Notes: generated from the sequence alone by a model not told the origin. DNA of 64,000 nucleotides from Nocardiopsis sp. CC223A (GCF_030766825.1 NZ_JASFDV010000008.1:1-64000); one strand, 5' to 3'. Shown: positions 17,849-27,090, counted from the first letter of the stretch. A program made the numbers and translations.

Positions 17849-18412
17849 ATGGAGTTCTCCCACCGGAACCTCGGCGCCGCCGACCTGTCCCGGCGCGGCT
17901 ACCGGCCGGGGACCGCGCCCCGGGCCGTGCTGCTCCTCGACATCGAGGCCGACCTGGTCGTCCGGGACGGTGACGGGCGCCCGCTCTTCGCCGAGGATGC
18001 CTTCCCCGTCGCCGAACTCGCGGACACCCTGGTCGCCTGGCTGCACCATGGCTCGGCCGCCGCCACCGCCGTCTCCGGCCCCGCCACCTCCGACCGCCCC
18101 GACGACCCTGACGACCCTGGTGGCCCCGACACCCCCGACGACCCCGGCGAGTGCGTGTTCCACTCCCTCTCCTGCGCCGAACCCGGCGCGGTCCTGGTGC
18201 GGCGTTCCCCGCAGGGGTGGCGGGTCGGCTCGGCCTTCGACCCCGGCGCCTGGTCGAGACCCCTGCCACTCCCGGTCCTGGCGGCGGCGGTCGTCCGCTT
18301 CGCGGACGCCGTCCGCCGGGACGTCGCCGACCAGGGCGTCGTCCCCGGCGCGCGGTGGTGCGCCGGGGACATGCCCCCAAGCCCTAGAAACCCAGCCCCC
18401 GGAGCCAGGTGA
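17849..18412 (+). CDS. Hypothetical protein with Asp/Pro-rich insert
   Basis: 187 residues; the ATG follows an ideal AGGAGG. An N-terminal hydrophobic strand (AVLLLDIEADLVV) and a C-terminal half (CVFHSLSCAEPGAVLVRRSP) flank a low-complexity Asp-Asp-Pro stretch at about residues 85-107 (RPDDPDDPGG). I do not recognise the family; similar short proteins occur in streptomycetes without assigned function. Its last 29 bp overlap the end of the convergent ABC ATPase gene. Confidence 0.72.
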   Translation: MEFSHRNLGAADLSRRGYRPGTAPRAVLLLDIEADLVVRDGDGRPLFAEDAFPVAELADTLVAWLHHGSAAATAVSGPATSDRPDDPDDPGGPDTPDDPGECVFHSLSCAEPGAVLVRRSPQGWRVGSAFDPGAWSRPLPLPVLAAAVVRFADAVRRDVADQGVVPGARWCAGDMPPSPRNPAPGAR

Positions 18413-19229
18413 GCAGGTCGTCCTCGCGCCGCTGCGCCGTCTCGGCGCTCCACGGGCCCAGGTGGCGGGACTCCACCACGGCGCCGTCGCGGAGGTAGAT
18501 CACCCGGTCGGCGCGGGCGGCACAGGCCGGGGCGTGCGTGACCATGACGAGGGTCGCGCCCTCCCGGTGCACGTCGGTGAGCGCGTCCATGACCTCGGTC
18601 GACATGGCGCTGTTCAGCGCCCCCGTCGGCTCGTCGGCGAACAGCACCGACGGCCCGCACGCCAGTGCCCGGCAGATCGAGGCCCGCTGCAACTGCCCGC
18701 CCGACACCTCCGTGATGCCGTGCCGCCGCACGTGCGCGATCCCGAACCGCTCCATGAGCGCGTCCACCCGGGCGACCGCGGCGTCCCGCCCCGCCCGGTC
18801 GCCGCGGGGCACCGCCTTGAGGGCGGGCAGCAGGATGTTGTCCCGGATGTTCAGGTTCTCCAGGAAGTACGCCTGCTGGAAGACGAACCCCATCCGCGTC
18901 AGCCGGACGCGGCTCATCTCCGCGTCGTCCAGCGAGGTCAGGTCCCGCCCCTCCAGGCGCACGCTCCCGTCCGTGGGCCGGTCCATGCCGCTGATGCTGT
19001 ACAGCAGCGTCGACTTGCCCGAACCCGACGCCCCCATCACCGCCAGGAACTCGCCCTTGCCCACGCTCAGGTCGATTCCGTTGAGGACCTTGGTCGGCGG
19101 CTCGGTGGAGTGGTAGGTCTTGGTCAGCCCGCGGCATTCCAGCGCGGGGTGGCCTTTGTGCGTTTCGGGTGTTCCCGTGGTCCCTGTCATCCCCGTTGTT
19201 CCCGTCATCTCTGTCAGCTCCTGAGCCAT
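18384..19229 (-). CDS. ABC transporter ATP-binding protein (MacB/LolD type)
   Basis: 281 residues. Walker A GASGSGKS is near residue 70, the Q-loop in GFVFQQAYFLENL, the signature VSGGQLQRASICRAL, Walker B SVLFADEPTGAL, and the H-loop in MVTHAPACAA. ADEPTGALN is typical of the MacB/LolD/FtsE group that pairs with FtsX-like permeases. The first 26 residues are a Met-Thr-Gly repeat (MTGTTGMTGTTG), so a later start is possible. Its start overlaps the permease end by 16 bp, so the two form one operon. Substrate cannot be read; relatives export peptides, antibiotics or lipids. Confidence 0.93.
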   Translation of the reverse strand: MAQELTEMTGTTGMTGTTGTPETHKGHPALECRGLTKTYHSTEPPTKVLNGIDLSVGKGEFLAVMGASGSGKSTLLYSISGMDRPTDGSVRLEGRDLTSLDDAEMSRVRLTRMGFVFQQAYFLENLNIRDNILLPALKAVPRGDRAGRDAAVARVDALMERFGIAHVRRHGITEVSGGQLQRASICRALACGPSVLFADEPTGALNSAMSTEVMDALTDVHREGATLVMVTHAPACAARADRVIYLRDGAVVESRHLGPWSAETAQRREDDLLTWLRGLGF

Positions 19230-21676
19230 GCACTCTTGTCGGCACCGCGCAGCCGCGCGGTGAGGAACACGGCGCCGAGGTATCCGGCGCCGACCAGAAC
19301 CAGCGGATAGGCCGCGTAGACGAGCAGCGGGTTCGGCAGGAACTCCAGGTCGGCGAATCCCAGACCCGCCGAGGCGAGCAGCGACCCGATGACCCTCTCC
19401 CCGGCCGTCGCCGCGAACACCAGACCCGCCACCGTTCCGAGGGCGACCGCCAGGAGGGTCTTGACCCGCACCTGCGCGATGATCTCGCCGGTCGAGAAGC
19501 CGAGCGCGGACAGCACGCCCATCTTCCGGCGGTCCCGGGTCAGCCGCAGGCCGAGGAACAGGCTCGTGATGAGCACCGCCACCCCCACCCCGAACAGCAC
19601 GGACAGCACGGCCGCACTGCGCAGGGCGTCGGTCGCGTACGACAGCGTCTGCTGCATGAACTCCCGCATCGGGACCATGGAGGCGGTGGGGAAGCGCTCG
19701 CCGTAGTCGGCCGCGACGTCGCCCGGGTCGGTTCTCCCGGTCGTGTCCGCGTAGATCGTGTATCCGGCGGCGCCGGACGTGACCTCGCCCTGCGCCTTGG
19801 CGGTCAACCCGCTGCTGGTGACGTCCTGGTAGACGCCGCTGACGGTGAGGGACGTGCCCTCTCCGGTCTCCCCGGGCCCGCCGTCCGCCGCGCTCCGGTC
19901 GACGGCCAGCTCGTCCCCGACCGAGACCCCGTACGCGTCCGCGTTCAGCATGGACAGTGCGATCTCCCCGGACTCCGGCGGTCCGCCCCGGAGGTACTCG
20001 ATCGCGTCGCCGGAGTGGTCGCCCACCTCGACGTGCAGGGTCTCCCAGCCCTCTTCGCCCTGGACCCGGTAGAGCACGGTGGCGAAGACGCGCACGTCCG
20101 TCAGCCGGTCGTCGCGGCGCATGTCCGTGAGCAGGGCCGCCCGGACGGTGTCGACGTCGTCGGAGAACTGGACGTCGGCGCGCAGGTCGCTCTGCGGGAC
20201 ACCCATGTAGGTGGCGAACCGGGGGCTCTCGAAGGTGTTGAGCAGGTTGGTCGGCAGGGCCATGAGGACGGCGGCGAGGAAGAACACGGCGGGGATCAGC
20301 ACCCACTGCCCGAGTTCGGCCCGCAGGTCCAGCAGGACCAGGCGGCCGTTCACGCCGGGTCGGGGGAGCGCGCCCGTACGGGTACCCCTGACGGCGCCCT
20401 CCGGTGCGAGCCCGGTCCGCCGGACCCGCCGGGCCCGCCGCTTCGCCCGGCGCGCGGTCCGGCGTTCGTCCAGGACGCTCCCGTGCACCAGCGCGTTGAC
20501 GACCTCGATCCGTTCGACCCCGCGCAGGACACCCCGGCAGACCAGGACGACGAACAGGTACACCAGTGCCAGCGCCAGCAGCGGAACCAGGAAGGTCGTG
20601 ATCCCCGGCGGAGCCTCGCCGTAGTTCACCTGGACGCCCTGTGTCAGCAGCCCCGTCGCGGGGACGGCCAGTATCCCGCCGACCGCGCACGCGAGCAGCG
20701 TCATGAGACCGTACTTCGCCAGGTGGAGCCGGGAGATCTCCCGGCCCGGGATGCCGATGGCCTTCATCGCGCCGATCTGCCGGACCTGGTCCTCCAGCGT
20801 TCCGCGGATGACGAAGCGCAGGTTGAGCAGGGAGATCGTGATGAGCAGCAGGCTCGCGAACACCAGTGCCGTCGCCACGAGGCCGTCGCTGAACGTGTTG
20901 AGCAGGCGGATCATCGCGAACGTGACCGCTTGGCCGTTCCCGGGCAGGTCCGCGTCGGCGTCGTACGCCCGTTGCAGGTCGGCGGCCCCGGCCGGGTCGG
21001 CCAGCCGGTATTCGACCATGATCTCGGGGGCACCGCCCCCGGCCGCCTCCAGCGCCGCGTAGTCGTCTTCGGAGACCAGGAAGCGGATGGACGAGGACAG
21101 CGACGACGCCATCCCCGCGTCGCGCACGAACCCCTGGATGCGCAGCCGGTGGATGCCGTCGTCCGTGCCGACCCCGAGTTCGTCGCCGACCCGGAGGCCG
21201 AACCGCTGCTGGTAAGTCACCGGGACGTGGATCTCCCCCGGCGCGGGGTGCGGGGCGGCCCCGGTCTCGTCGAGGAGGAGGTCGAACTCCTCGTTCTGTG
21301 TGACGAAGAGGTTGTCGATCAGGCTGTCGCCGAGGTCGCCGGCCTCGCCGGTCGAGGGGCGCCGCCAGGTGAGGGAGGCACCGTCGAAGCCCAGCATCTC
21401 CTGGACGAGCCAGGTGTCGATCTCGGGGTGCTCGGCGGCGAACCGGGCCAGTGCTTCGGGGTCGTGGTCGCCCCGGTGCATCTGGAGGAAGTGCGCGGGC
21501 TTGGCCTGCTCGAAGAACCGGTCGACGGAGCCGAGGCTGCGCTCCATGACCATGGCGCCGGTGGCCATGAGGAAGGCGCTGAGGGTGAGGACGACGATGA
21601 GTGCGAGGGTGACGCCTTTGTTCTTGGTGAGGTCGTTGTACGCATACCGGAAATATAGAGAATCCCTGGTTCGCAC
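19214..21676 (-). CDS. ABC transporter permease with two FtsX domains
   Basis: 820 residues from the GTG at 21676, chosen because GGGAG lies 6 nt before it and the protein then begins directly before the first helix. One helix at about 25-45 (LALIVVLTLSAFLMATGAMV) precedes a large extracytoplasmic domain. Clusters of helices at about 260-400 and 700-790 are the two FtsX/MacB permease units (LVATALVFASLLLITISLLN; VLSVLFGVGVAVLITSLFL). An Arg-rich cytoplasmic loop (RRAKRRARRVRRTG) lies between the halves. It works with the downstream ATPase as an exporter. A TATATC -10-like element lies about 33 bp upstream on the coding strand. Confidence 0.9.
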   Translation of the reverse strand: MRTRDSLYFRYAYNDLTKNKGVTLALIVVLTLSAFLMATGAMVMERSLGSVDRFFEQAKPAHFLQMHRGDHDPEALARFAAEHPEIDTWLVQEMLGFDGASLTWRRPSTGEAGDLGDSLIDNLFVTQNEEFDLLLDETGAAPHPAPGEIHVPVTYQQRFGLRVGDELGVGTDDGIHRLRIQGFVRDAGMASSLSSSIRFLVSEDDYAALEAAGGGAPEIMVEYRLADPAGAADLQRAYDADADLPGNGQAVTFAMIRLLNTFSDGLVATALVFASLLLITISLLNLRFVIRGTLEDQVRQIGAMKAIGIPGREISRLHLAKYGLMTLLACAVGGILAVPATGLLTQGVQVNYGEAPPGITTFLVPLLALALVYLFVVLVCRGVLRGVERIEVVNALVHGSVLDERRTARRAKRRARRVRRTGLAPEGAVRGTRTGALPRPGVNGRLVLLDLRAELGQWVLIPAVFFLAAVLMALPTNLLNTFESPRFATYMGVPQSDLRADVQFSDDVDTVRAALLTDMRRDDRLTDVRVFATVLYRVQGEEGWETLHVEVGDHSGDAIEYLRGGPPESGEIALSMLNADAYGVSVGDELAVDRSAADGGPGETGEGTSLTVSGVYQDVTSSGLTAKAQGEVTSGAAGYTIYADTTGRTDPGDVAADYGERFPTASMVPMREFMQQTLSYATDALRSAAVLSVLFGVGVAVLITSLFLGLRLTRDRRKMGVLSALGFSTGEIIAQVRVKTLLAVALGTVAGLVFAATAGERVIGSLLASAGLGFADLEFLPNPLLVYAAYPLVLVGAGYLGAVFLTARLRGADKSAWLRS

Positions 21677-22714
21677 CTGCAACTCCCAACTTCCGGGATT
21701 CGCGATCTGATATATGGCCTGGTGGGGAAAGGTCCGAAAAACGGTCCCGTGTCGCCGTTGAACAGGGCCGTCGGTCCGGTCGCCATTGCGCGGAAAACCC
21801 TGGGGGCAGGGTGGTCCGGGGCGGACCGGTGTCCGGTGAACTCCTTGCTCCGACGATGCCGTGGCCTTCACGTCGGGGAATTCGTCTCCGCTCGGACGGG
21901 GATCGGGCCCGGAGCCGGATAACCGGTTTGTCCTTGACACCGAAATTAGTCGTGATGCCGGCCGGGCACATCAGGGGAGAGCCCCGGTCCGGCGGGGGGA
22001 GATCCCTGGTTTTCGACAGGGTGCACGTGTGCGTCCTCAGGGTCGGGCGTGCGGGTGTCTTCGCCGCCCCCCTGGTGTCCCCCGGGGGGTGCGCGTGCCG
22101 CCCTGCTCCTCCGCCACCGCTCCGTGCGGGCCGCACGGGTACGCCCGCCCGCACGGAGCGGTGGCGGCAGGTGGCGGGCGGCGGGGTCCCGGACGGTGCG
22201 GTCGTCCTCTTCCCGTCCGTGCGCCCACCACGTCGGGTTCGCCCCCGGGTCGGCCCGGCGGTGACCGATGGGACCTGCGATGTCGGGGCCGGCGACCGCC
22301 CGGCCGTCGTTCCCGCCGAGGAGAACGCGGGCCGTGAGTTCGTCGAGGTCCCCTGCCTCGCCGCGAACGCCCGTTACGCCGTGCCCGGGGATGCGGGGCA
22401 CCTCAGGAGACCCCGTGCTCCGCCGTTCCGGGCGGCTCCGGGCCGGAGGCCGTCGCGCGCGTGGTCGGCGACCCGGTCGTGTGCGCGGCCCCCGCCTCCT
22501 GCCCGGTGGCCGTGCCCCGGAGCGGCACGGCGGGCGCCGGGGGCGGTGTCCGGCGCCCACCGCCCGGTGCGAGGTGGAGTCCGGAGTCCGGAGCCGGGAT
22601 CCCCGGGCCGCCGGGGGCGCGCACGGTCCGGCGCGGAACCCGGCGGTTCCGGTGGCGGAAGCGCTCACCTGCCGGCGGTTACAGCACCGAGCCCCATCGG
22701 CCCGGCGGATCCCG
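21677..22714. other. About 1 kb without a supported gene
   Basis: This is the leader side of the ABC operon and the downstream side of tdk. Open frames are Arg/Pro-rich and lack ribosome sites. Its main feature is a long hairpin at 22111-22167. A possible relic frame at about 22261-22410 (GDRPAVVPAEENAGREFVEV) has near-natural composition but no proper context. Confidence 0.4.
22111..22167. terminator. Perfect 21-bp inverted repeat (strong hairpin)
   Basis: The left arm 22111-22131 begins CCGCCACCGCTCC; the right arm 22147-22167 is its exact complement; the loop is 15 nt. There is no T-tract on either strand, so classical intrinsic termination is uncertain. It lies about 550 bp after tdk and about 430 bp before the ABC permease start, so it could insulate the two minus-strand units. 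Confidence 0.55.
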
Positions 22715-23266
22715 TCAGGCGACGCCCGCCATGAAGTGGTGGCGGCACAGGGTCGCGTACGACTCGTTGCCGCCGATGTGCACCTGTTCGCCCTCGTACA
22801 CCATGACGCCGTCCACCACCCGCGCGTTGTGGGTGGCGCGCCCCCCGCACCAGCAGCGCGCCGACACCGGCAGCACCTCGATCTTGTCCGCCAGTTCCAC
22901 CAGCCGCTGCGAGCCCGCGAAGAGCCGCCCCTGGAAGTCGGTGAGGATCCCGTAGCAGTACACGTCGATCCGCATCCCGTCCACGACGCCCGCCAGCTGG
23001 CCCACCTGCTTGGGTGACAGGAACTGGGCCTCGTCGCAGATCACGTACGGAGCCTTGCGGTCGGCGACGTCGTCGTAGAGGTCGAGTTCGTCGGTCACCT
23101 CGACGGCCGGGGACACCAGCCCCAGCCGGGAGGAGATGATCCCCGCGCCCGCGCGGTCCTGGCGGGTGTAGAGCACGCCTTCGCTGCCGCGGGAGTGGTG
23201 CTCCTGGAGGGCCATGGTGCTCTTGCCCGAGTTCATGGCTCCGGTGAAGTACTTCAGCTCCGCCAT
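22715..23266 (-). CDS. tdk: Thymidine kinase, type II
   Basis: 183 residues; the ATG follows GGAAAGAG. Walker A GAMNSGKS is at 9-16, the Walker B-like VICDEAQFL at 75-83 contains the catalytic Glu, and a lasso segment lies near 160-170. The zinc site appears as Cys138 and Cys140 (CWCG) and Cys174 with neighbouring His (CRHHF). It phosphorylates thymidine with ATP for salvage in the cytosol. Length matches the family. It stands alone on the minus strand, with long non-coding DNA on both sides. Confidence 0.95.
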   Translation of the reverse strand: MAELKYFTGAMNSGKSTMALQEHHSRGSEGVLYTRQDRAGAGIISSRLGLVSPAVEVTDELDLYDDVADRKAPYVICDEAQFLSPKQVGQLAGVVDGMRIDVYCYGILTDFQGRLFAGSQRLVELADKIEVLPVSARCWCGGRATHNARVVDGVMVYEGEQVHIGGNESYATLCRHHFMAGVA

Positions 23267-24023
23267 GGCTCTCTTTCCTCGGTCGGGGGCGGGGGCCGGA
23301 TACGGGTGCGGTCCGTCGGGTCCCGGGTTCCGGACCCCGGTTCGCGCGGCGGCTCCGGCGGTCCGTTCCCGCCGGGCGGGGCGGTCCGGACGCGGTCCCG
23401 GGACCGGTGCGGCCGAGGGGTGTGCGGGGGTGTGGGGGCCGCAGGCCAGCAGAGAAGATACCAGTGCGGTGCCCGTTCGCCGGAACCCCGGCGTGGTTCC
23501 GGCGTCCCGGACTTCGCGGTGTTCCCTTCCCCGCCGACTCCCGGGTTCCCCACCGTTGGTGCTTTTTCGGCCCGGTTTGCGCGCGGGGTGTGTTCCGGCC
23601 GGAATTACCGATGTGGTGTGTTGCACCTGCGAATCGCACCGGCCGTCATCCACCCGTTATCGCTCCGGCGCCGACACGCGCCCGCCCGGGTCCGCCGGTG
23701 TCGTGCGGCAGGGCCGATCGGCGCCGGTCGGTACACGGGGGGAGGCGGGCGGCCCGGGGTCCGCGCGGGCGGGAGGAAGGGGCGAGGGGTGCTGCTGCGG
23801 TGGCGGTGACCTGCGGTGGTCCGGCCCGTGTCCCTCCCCGGCGGTCCCGGACCCCGCCGGTGCGGGGCGGCGGCCGGGGGCGGTCGGCCGGGGCGGAGTC
23901 CGCCCGGGACGGTGCGCCGAACACCGTCGGGAGAGATGCGCCGAAGATCGGTTCGGCTGCTTTTGATATATCTGGGTGGCCACTGTCCTGATCGGGGGTG
24001 GAATTACGGAGGGGAACGGCACA
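23267..24023. other. Intergenic region upstream of the divergent tdk and channel genes
   Basis: About 750 bp, extremely GC-rich, with no supported gene. Near its right end TTTTGATATATC (23961-23972) looks like a -10 element for the channel gene and would place the transcript start close to 23978. That argues against the upstream GTG at 23976 as start codon. Confidence 0.4.
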
Positions 24024-24959
24024 TTGAGCAGAGAACAGATCACCCGTGTGGTGGAGAGCCGGTGGTTCTCCAACGTGATGTTGCTGGTGATTCTGGTCAA
24101 TGCGGGGATTTTGGGATGGGCGACTTATGGGGGTTCCGCCCTTCCTTATCTTCTGATCGCCGAGCAGGTGATCGTCGGCGTCTTCGTCATCGAGATGGCG
24201 CTCAAGCTCTACGCGTGGCGCGGCGACTTCTTCCGTGCGCCCTGGAACTGGTTCGACCTCCTGGTCGTGGTCGTCTCGGTGATCCCGGCGACCGGCCCGT
24301 TCTCCGTGCTGCGCATCCTGCGCGTGCTGCGGATCCTGCGGGTCATCACGGCCGTCCCGCAGATGCGCATGATCATCACGGCCCTGTTCCGTTCCGTGCC
24401 GGGGATGGGGACGGTCATCGGGCTGCTGCTGGTGACCATCTACACCGCGGCGATCATCGCCCAGCAAATGTTCGGCCGGGACGTGCCGGAGTACTTCGGC
24501 GACCTGGGGGTGTCGTTGTACACGATGTTCCTGCTGCTCACCACGGAGAACTGGCCGGACGTGTCGGACGCCGTCCTCCAGCAGCACCCGCTGGGGTGGA
24601 TGTTCTTCGTGACCTACATCGTGATCACGGCCTTCATCATGCTGAACCTGGTGATCGGTGTGATCGTGACCGCCATGGAGCAGGAGGTCAACGAGGAGCG
24701 CTGGGTGGAGGACCAGGAGTTGGAGGCCGTGCAGCACGAGGCGGTCATGGCGCGGCTGGATCGGTTGGGCGCGCAGGTGGAGCGGCTGGACCGGATGCTG
24801 CGGGAGCAGCGCGGTGACGCGGGCGGGGCCGACGGCGCGGACGGACCGGTGCCCTCGGAGGCCGGGGCGGGCGCGGAAGCGGGCCCCGGGGCGGTCGCCG
24901 ACACCGGTTGCGGGGCGGGGGCCGCAGCGCCGGGGAACGGGCACCGCGCCGACGGGTGA
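24024..24959 (+). CDS. NaChBac-type voltage-gated cation channel
   Basis: 311 residues from TTG 24024, chosen because GGAGGGG lies 9 nt upstream; a GTG at 23976 would add 16 residues but has no ribosome site. Six helices are visible. The S4 voltage sensor has arginines every third residue (R97, R100, R103, R106 in RILRVLRILRVI). The pore loop between S5 and S6 is FLLLTTENWPD, with Glu175 as the likely selectivity-filter glutamate. A cytoplasmic heptad-like coiled coil follows (EDQELEAVQHEAVMARLDRL), as in tetrameric bacterial sodium channels, then an Ala/Gly-rich tail. Canonical NaChBac has TLESW, so the filter differs by one inserted Thr/Asn pattern. Ion preference cannot be read. Confidence 0.88.
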   Translation: MSREQITRVVESRWFSNVMLLVILVNAGILGWATYGGSALPYLLIAEQVIVGVFVIEMALKLYAWRGDFFRAPWNWFDLLVVVVSVIPATGPFSVLRILRVLRILRVITAVPQMRMIITALFRSVPGMGTVIGLLLVTIYTAAIIAQQMFGRDVPEYFGDLGVSLYTMFLLLTTENWPDVSDAVLQQHPLGWMFFVTYIVITAFIMLNLVIGVIVTAMEQEVNEERWVEDQELEAVQHEAVMARLDRLGAQVERLDRMLREQRGDAGGADGADGPVPSEAGAGAEAGPGAVADTGCGAGAAAPGNGHRADG

Positions 24960-25216
24960 GCAGGGCCGCCGGACGGTGGGGGAGGCACCGGCGCGGCCGC
25001 CCGCGGACATACGGGTCCCGGCCCCCGGGCGCCCCGGAACCGCCCGATGAGCCGGTGGCGGGGGTCGGCGGGGCCGACGGGGCCGGTCCCGGGGGGCGTG
25101 TCCCGTGCGGAGCATCCAGGTTCCGCACGGGACCCGCCCGCCGTGTTCTCTACGGGTTCGGCGGGGCGGGCCCGTGCGGTCGGGCCGTCGAAGGGGTGCG
25201 TGCGGTCACCGCCGGG

Positions 25217-25459
25217 TCAGCGGCGGGCGTCGAGCCAGGGCGTGGGCAGGGCGCCGCCGCTCCGCAGATAACGGTGGAGGGCCTCGAAGGCCCTGTCGGC
25301 GCGGCGCAGGACGGACACCGCGTCGACGGTGGGATCGGCGGCGTCGCGGAGCAGCGAGGACAGTCGGTCGAAGAGTTCGTCGGCCCGTTCCCGCTGGGCC
25401 CGGGTGACGGGCCGGTCGGTGCGGCGCTTGCGCGTGGCGGTGCCGGTCTGGTCGGGCAT
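25217..25459 (-). CDS. Small hypothetical protein
   Basis: 80 residues from the ATG at 25459, preceded by GGAAAGG. Charged N-terminus, then two amphipathic helices (RERADELFDRLSSLLRDAAD; VLRRADRAFEALHRYLRSGG). No known domain recognised. The frame is open further upstream to a GTG at 25618 that overlaps the previous gene's stop (GTGA). That longer version adds 53 residues beginning VNGHRELTWADFARL, which also look protein-like, so the true start is unsettled. Confidence 0.6.
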   Translation of the reverse strand: MPDQTGTATRKRRTDRPVTRAQRERADELFDRLSSLLRDAADPTVDAVSVLRRADRAFEALHRYLRSGGALPTPWLDARR

Positions 25460-25614
25460 CGCGTTTTCCTTTCCGGTGGTTCGTGCGGGTGCGCGGGTCG
25501 CGGATGTGCGTCGCGGTAGCGGGCCGAAGGCCCGGGGCGGCGCGGGGGCGGTGGGCCGGGTCCGGGGTGCGGTGAGGCGGGCGAAGTCGGCCCAGGTGAG
25601 TTCGCGGTGGCCGT

Positions 25615-25896
25615 TCACAGGCGGCCGAGGAGTTCGGCGACCAGGTCTCGGGCCAGGGCGTCCTCGCCCCCCGACCGGGCGACCGGAACGGTGATGTGCG
25701 GTTCGCCCGGCATCGGCCGCCACCACCGGTCGTCCGTGTGGCGGACGGTGACCCGGTGTCCGGCGTGTTCGGCCCGCACCGAGCCCGGCAGGTCGCCGTC
25801 CGTTGCGGCGACGCCCCGGCGGCGCAGTGCCGAGCGCAGGGCCAGGACCGCGGTTTCGGTGTCGGCGGTAACGGGGGTGTGCGCGGTGTCGTTCAT
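25615..25896 (-). CDS. Small hypothetical protein upstream of the XRE regulator (divergent)
   Basis: 93 residues from the ATG at 25896 (GGGA six nt upstream). A helix (ETAVLALRSALRRRG) is followed by a beta-rich part (GHRVTVRHTDDRWWRPM) and a short C-terminal helix (ALARDLVAELLGRL). Family not recognised. Small proteins of this size are commonly found divergent from XRE-DUF5753 genes in actinomycetes. It is likely co-transcribed with the 25217 gene. About 97 bp separate it from the divergent regulator, enough for shared promoters. Confidence 0.62.
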   Translation of the reverse strand: MNDTAHTPVTADTETAVLALRSALRRRGVAATDGDLPGSVRAEHAGHRVTVRHTDDRWWRPMPGEPHITVPVARSGGEDALARDLVAELLGRL

Positions 25897-25993
25897 GTTC
25901 CCAGCGTCGCCGCGCGGGACGCGCTCCACCAGATAGATAAGTATTCCCGTAAAGACATGGTCGGGGTCGTAGCATTCTGGCTAGTTTTGCAAC

Positions 25994-26767
25994 ATGGCTG
26001 CAAAACAATTCCCGGCACGATTGGTCAAAGCACGCGAAATATCAGGATTAACGCAAAGGCAGCTTGCGGCGCGAGCAGGTACGTCGTCGGCCTCTGTATC
26101 CAGGTGGGAAGCGGGTAAGACCACCCCGCAACGGGACAACGTCCAGATCCTCGATGATGCGGTGAACGCCCGCGGGGCCCTGTTGAAGGCGTGGGCCGAC
26201 GACAAGGAGGGCGCGGGCCTCCCGGCGTACATGCGCGATCTGGGGCGGCTCGAAGAACTCGCACGCCTCATCGAGTTGGTCTCACCGCTGCTGATCCCCG
26301 GACTCTTGCAGTCCCCCTCGTACGCTCGGTTGATCTTCGAAGAGTCATTGATGGGTGAGACCGGCGCAGACCTGGACGAACTGGTCGCGCTGCGGTGCGG
26401 GCGCTACGAGAAGCTCCGCAGTGCCAACGACCCGAAGGTCGTCGCCGTGCTCCCGGAGACGGCGCTGACGCTGGTGCCCGAGGCGGTGCGCAGTGAGCAG
26501 GCGCGCCACCTGGTGGAACTCACCGACACGGGGAGGGTGAGGGTCCATCTGGTCCCCTCGGGGTCCCTCCTGCTGGGGGTGACGTCCATGCTGTTGGTCT
26601 TCCACATGCACGACGGTGGAACGGCTGTTTCCAGTGACCACGTGGACGGTAACGTCGTCTACGCAGACTCCGACGGATACCCCCGTTTGCAGGGTCTGGT
26701 GAAGCAGGCGCTCGGTGCCGCGCTTCCCGCCGCCCAGTCGCGAAAGGTATTGGAAGAACTACTGTGA
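25994..26767 (+). CDS. XRE-family regulator with DUF5753 domain
   Basis: 257 residues. An N-terminal helix-turn-helix at about 12-62 (LVKAREISGLTQRQLAARAG, then SVSRWEAGKTTP) binds DNA. The C-terminal DUF5753 domain (about 85-250) carries the typical IPGLLQSPSYAR and LPETAL segments. Such proteins are very abundant in Streptomyces and relatives, usually paired with a DUF397 protein; several pairs affect development or antibiotic production. The stop overlaps the GTG of the DUF397 gene (GTGA). A TAGCATTCT-like -10 lies just upstream, leaving a very short leader. Confidence 0.92.
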   Translation: MAAKQFPARLVKAREISGLTQRQLAARAGTSSASVSRWEAGKTTPQRDNVQILDDAVNARGALLKAWADDKEGAGLPAYMRDLGRLEELARLIELVSPLLIPGLLQSPSYARLIFEESLMGETGADLDELVALRCGRYEKLRSANDPKVVAVLPETALTLVPEAVRSEQARHLVELTDTGRVRVHLVPSGSLLLGVTSMLLVFHMHDGGTAVSSDHVDGNVVYADSDGYPRLQGLVKQALGAALPAAQSRKVLEELL

Positions 26768-26943
26768 GCAATGAACTCTGGCACAAGTCGTCCTACTCGT
26801 CTTCAGGCGGCAACTGCGTGGAGGTGCGCGAGCACGAGACCGGTGCCGATGTGCGCGACACCCAGAACCGGGCGGCCGGACACCTCGACTTCGGCCGCAC
26901 CGAGTGGTCCGCCCTCCTCGCCGGCGTCCGCACCGACCGGTGA
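26764..26943 (+). CDS. DUF397 domain protein
   Basis: 59 residues, shorter than many gene callers report, translated from a GTG that overlaps the XRE stop. It shows the DUF397 signature: WHKSSYSSSGGNCVEV, then DVRDTQN and a C-terminal WSALLAGVRTD. DUF397 proteins partner with the preceding XRE-DUF5753 regulator in a toxin-antitoxin-like or anti-regulator arrangement. A strong intrinsic terminator follows 11 bp after the stop. Confidence 0.93.
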   Translation: MSNELWHKSSYSSSGGNCVEVREHETGADVRDTQNRAAGHLDFGRTEWSALLAGVRTDR

Positions 26944-26954
26944 CCTTCGGCCCG

Positions 26955-26990
26955 AGCCCCCGTCCTGGAATTCCAGGTCGGGGGCTTTTT
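26955..26990 (+). terminator. Intrinsic terminator of the XRE-DUF397 operon
   Basis: Stem AGCCCCCG / CGGGGGCT around an inner perfect CCTGGAATTCCAGG palindrome, followed by TTTTT. Canonical rho-independent terminator. Confidence 0.88.
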
Positions 26991-27029
26991 CATACCCGGA
27001 TGACCGAATAGAACCTTTAATGGCAATGG

Positions 27030-27090
27030 CCAGAAAAATTCCCGCAAGCGAGTTCACCTGCACGGACGCCGGTCCGGGAAAAATTTCTGG
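27030..27090. repeat. Imperfect inverted repeat in an AT-richer spacer
   Basis: CCAGAAAAATTCCCG at 27030-27044 is near-complementary to CGGGAAAAATTTCTGG at 27075-27090, with a 30-nt centre. It lies in the 290-bp spacer between the DUF397 terminator and the next gene. It may be an operator or a remnant of a small mobile element. Confidence 0.45.

Noticed and set aside
18384-22154. A single 1256-codon minus-strand gene
   Set aside because: Only the last 281 codons form the ABC ATPase. The rest is the shadow of the FtsX permease read in another frame.
23976-24023. Upstream GTG start of the channel gene
   Set aside because: No ribosome site, and a likely -10 element directly before it would place the transcript start at about the GTG itself.
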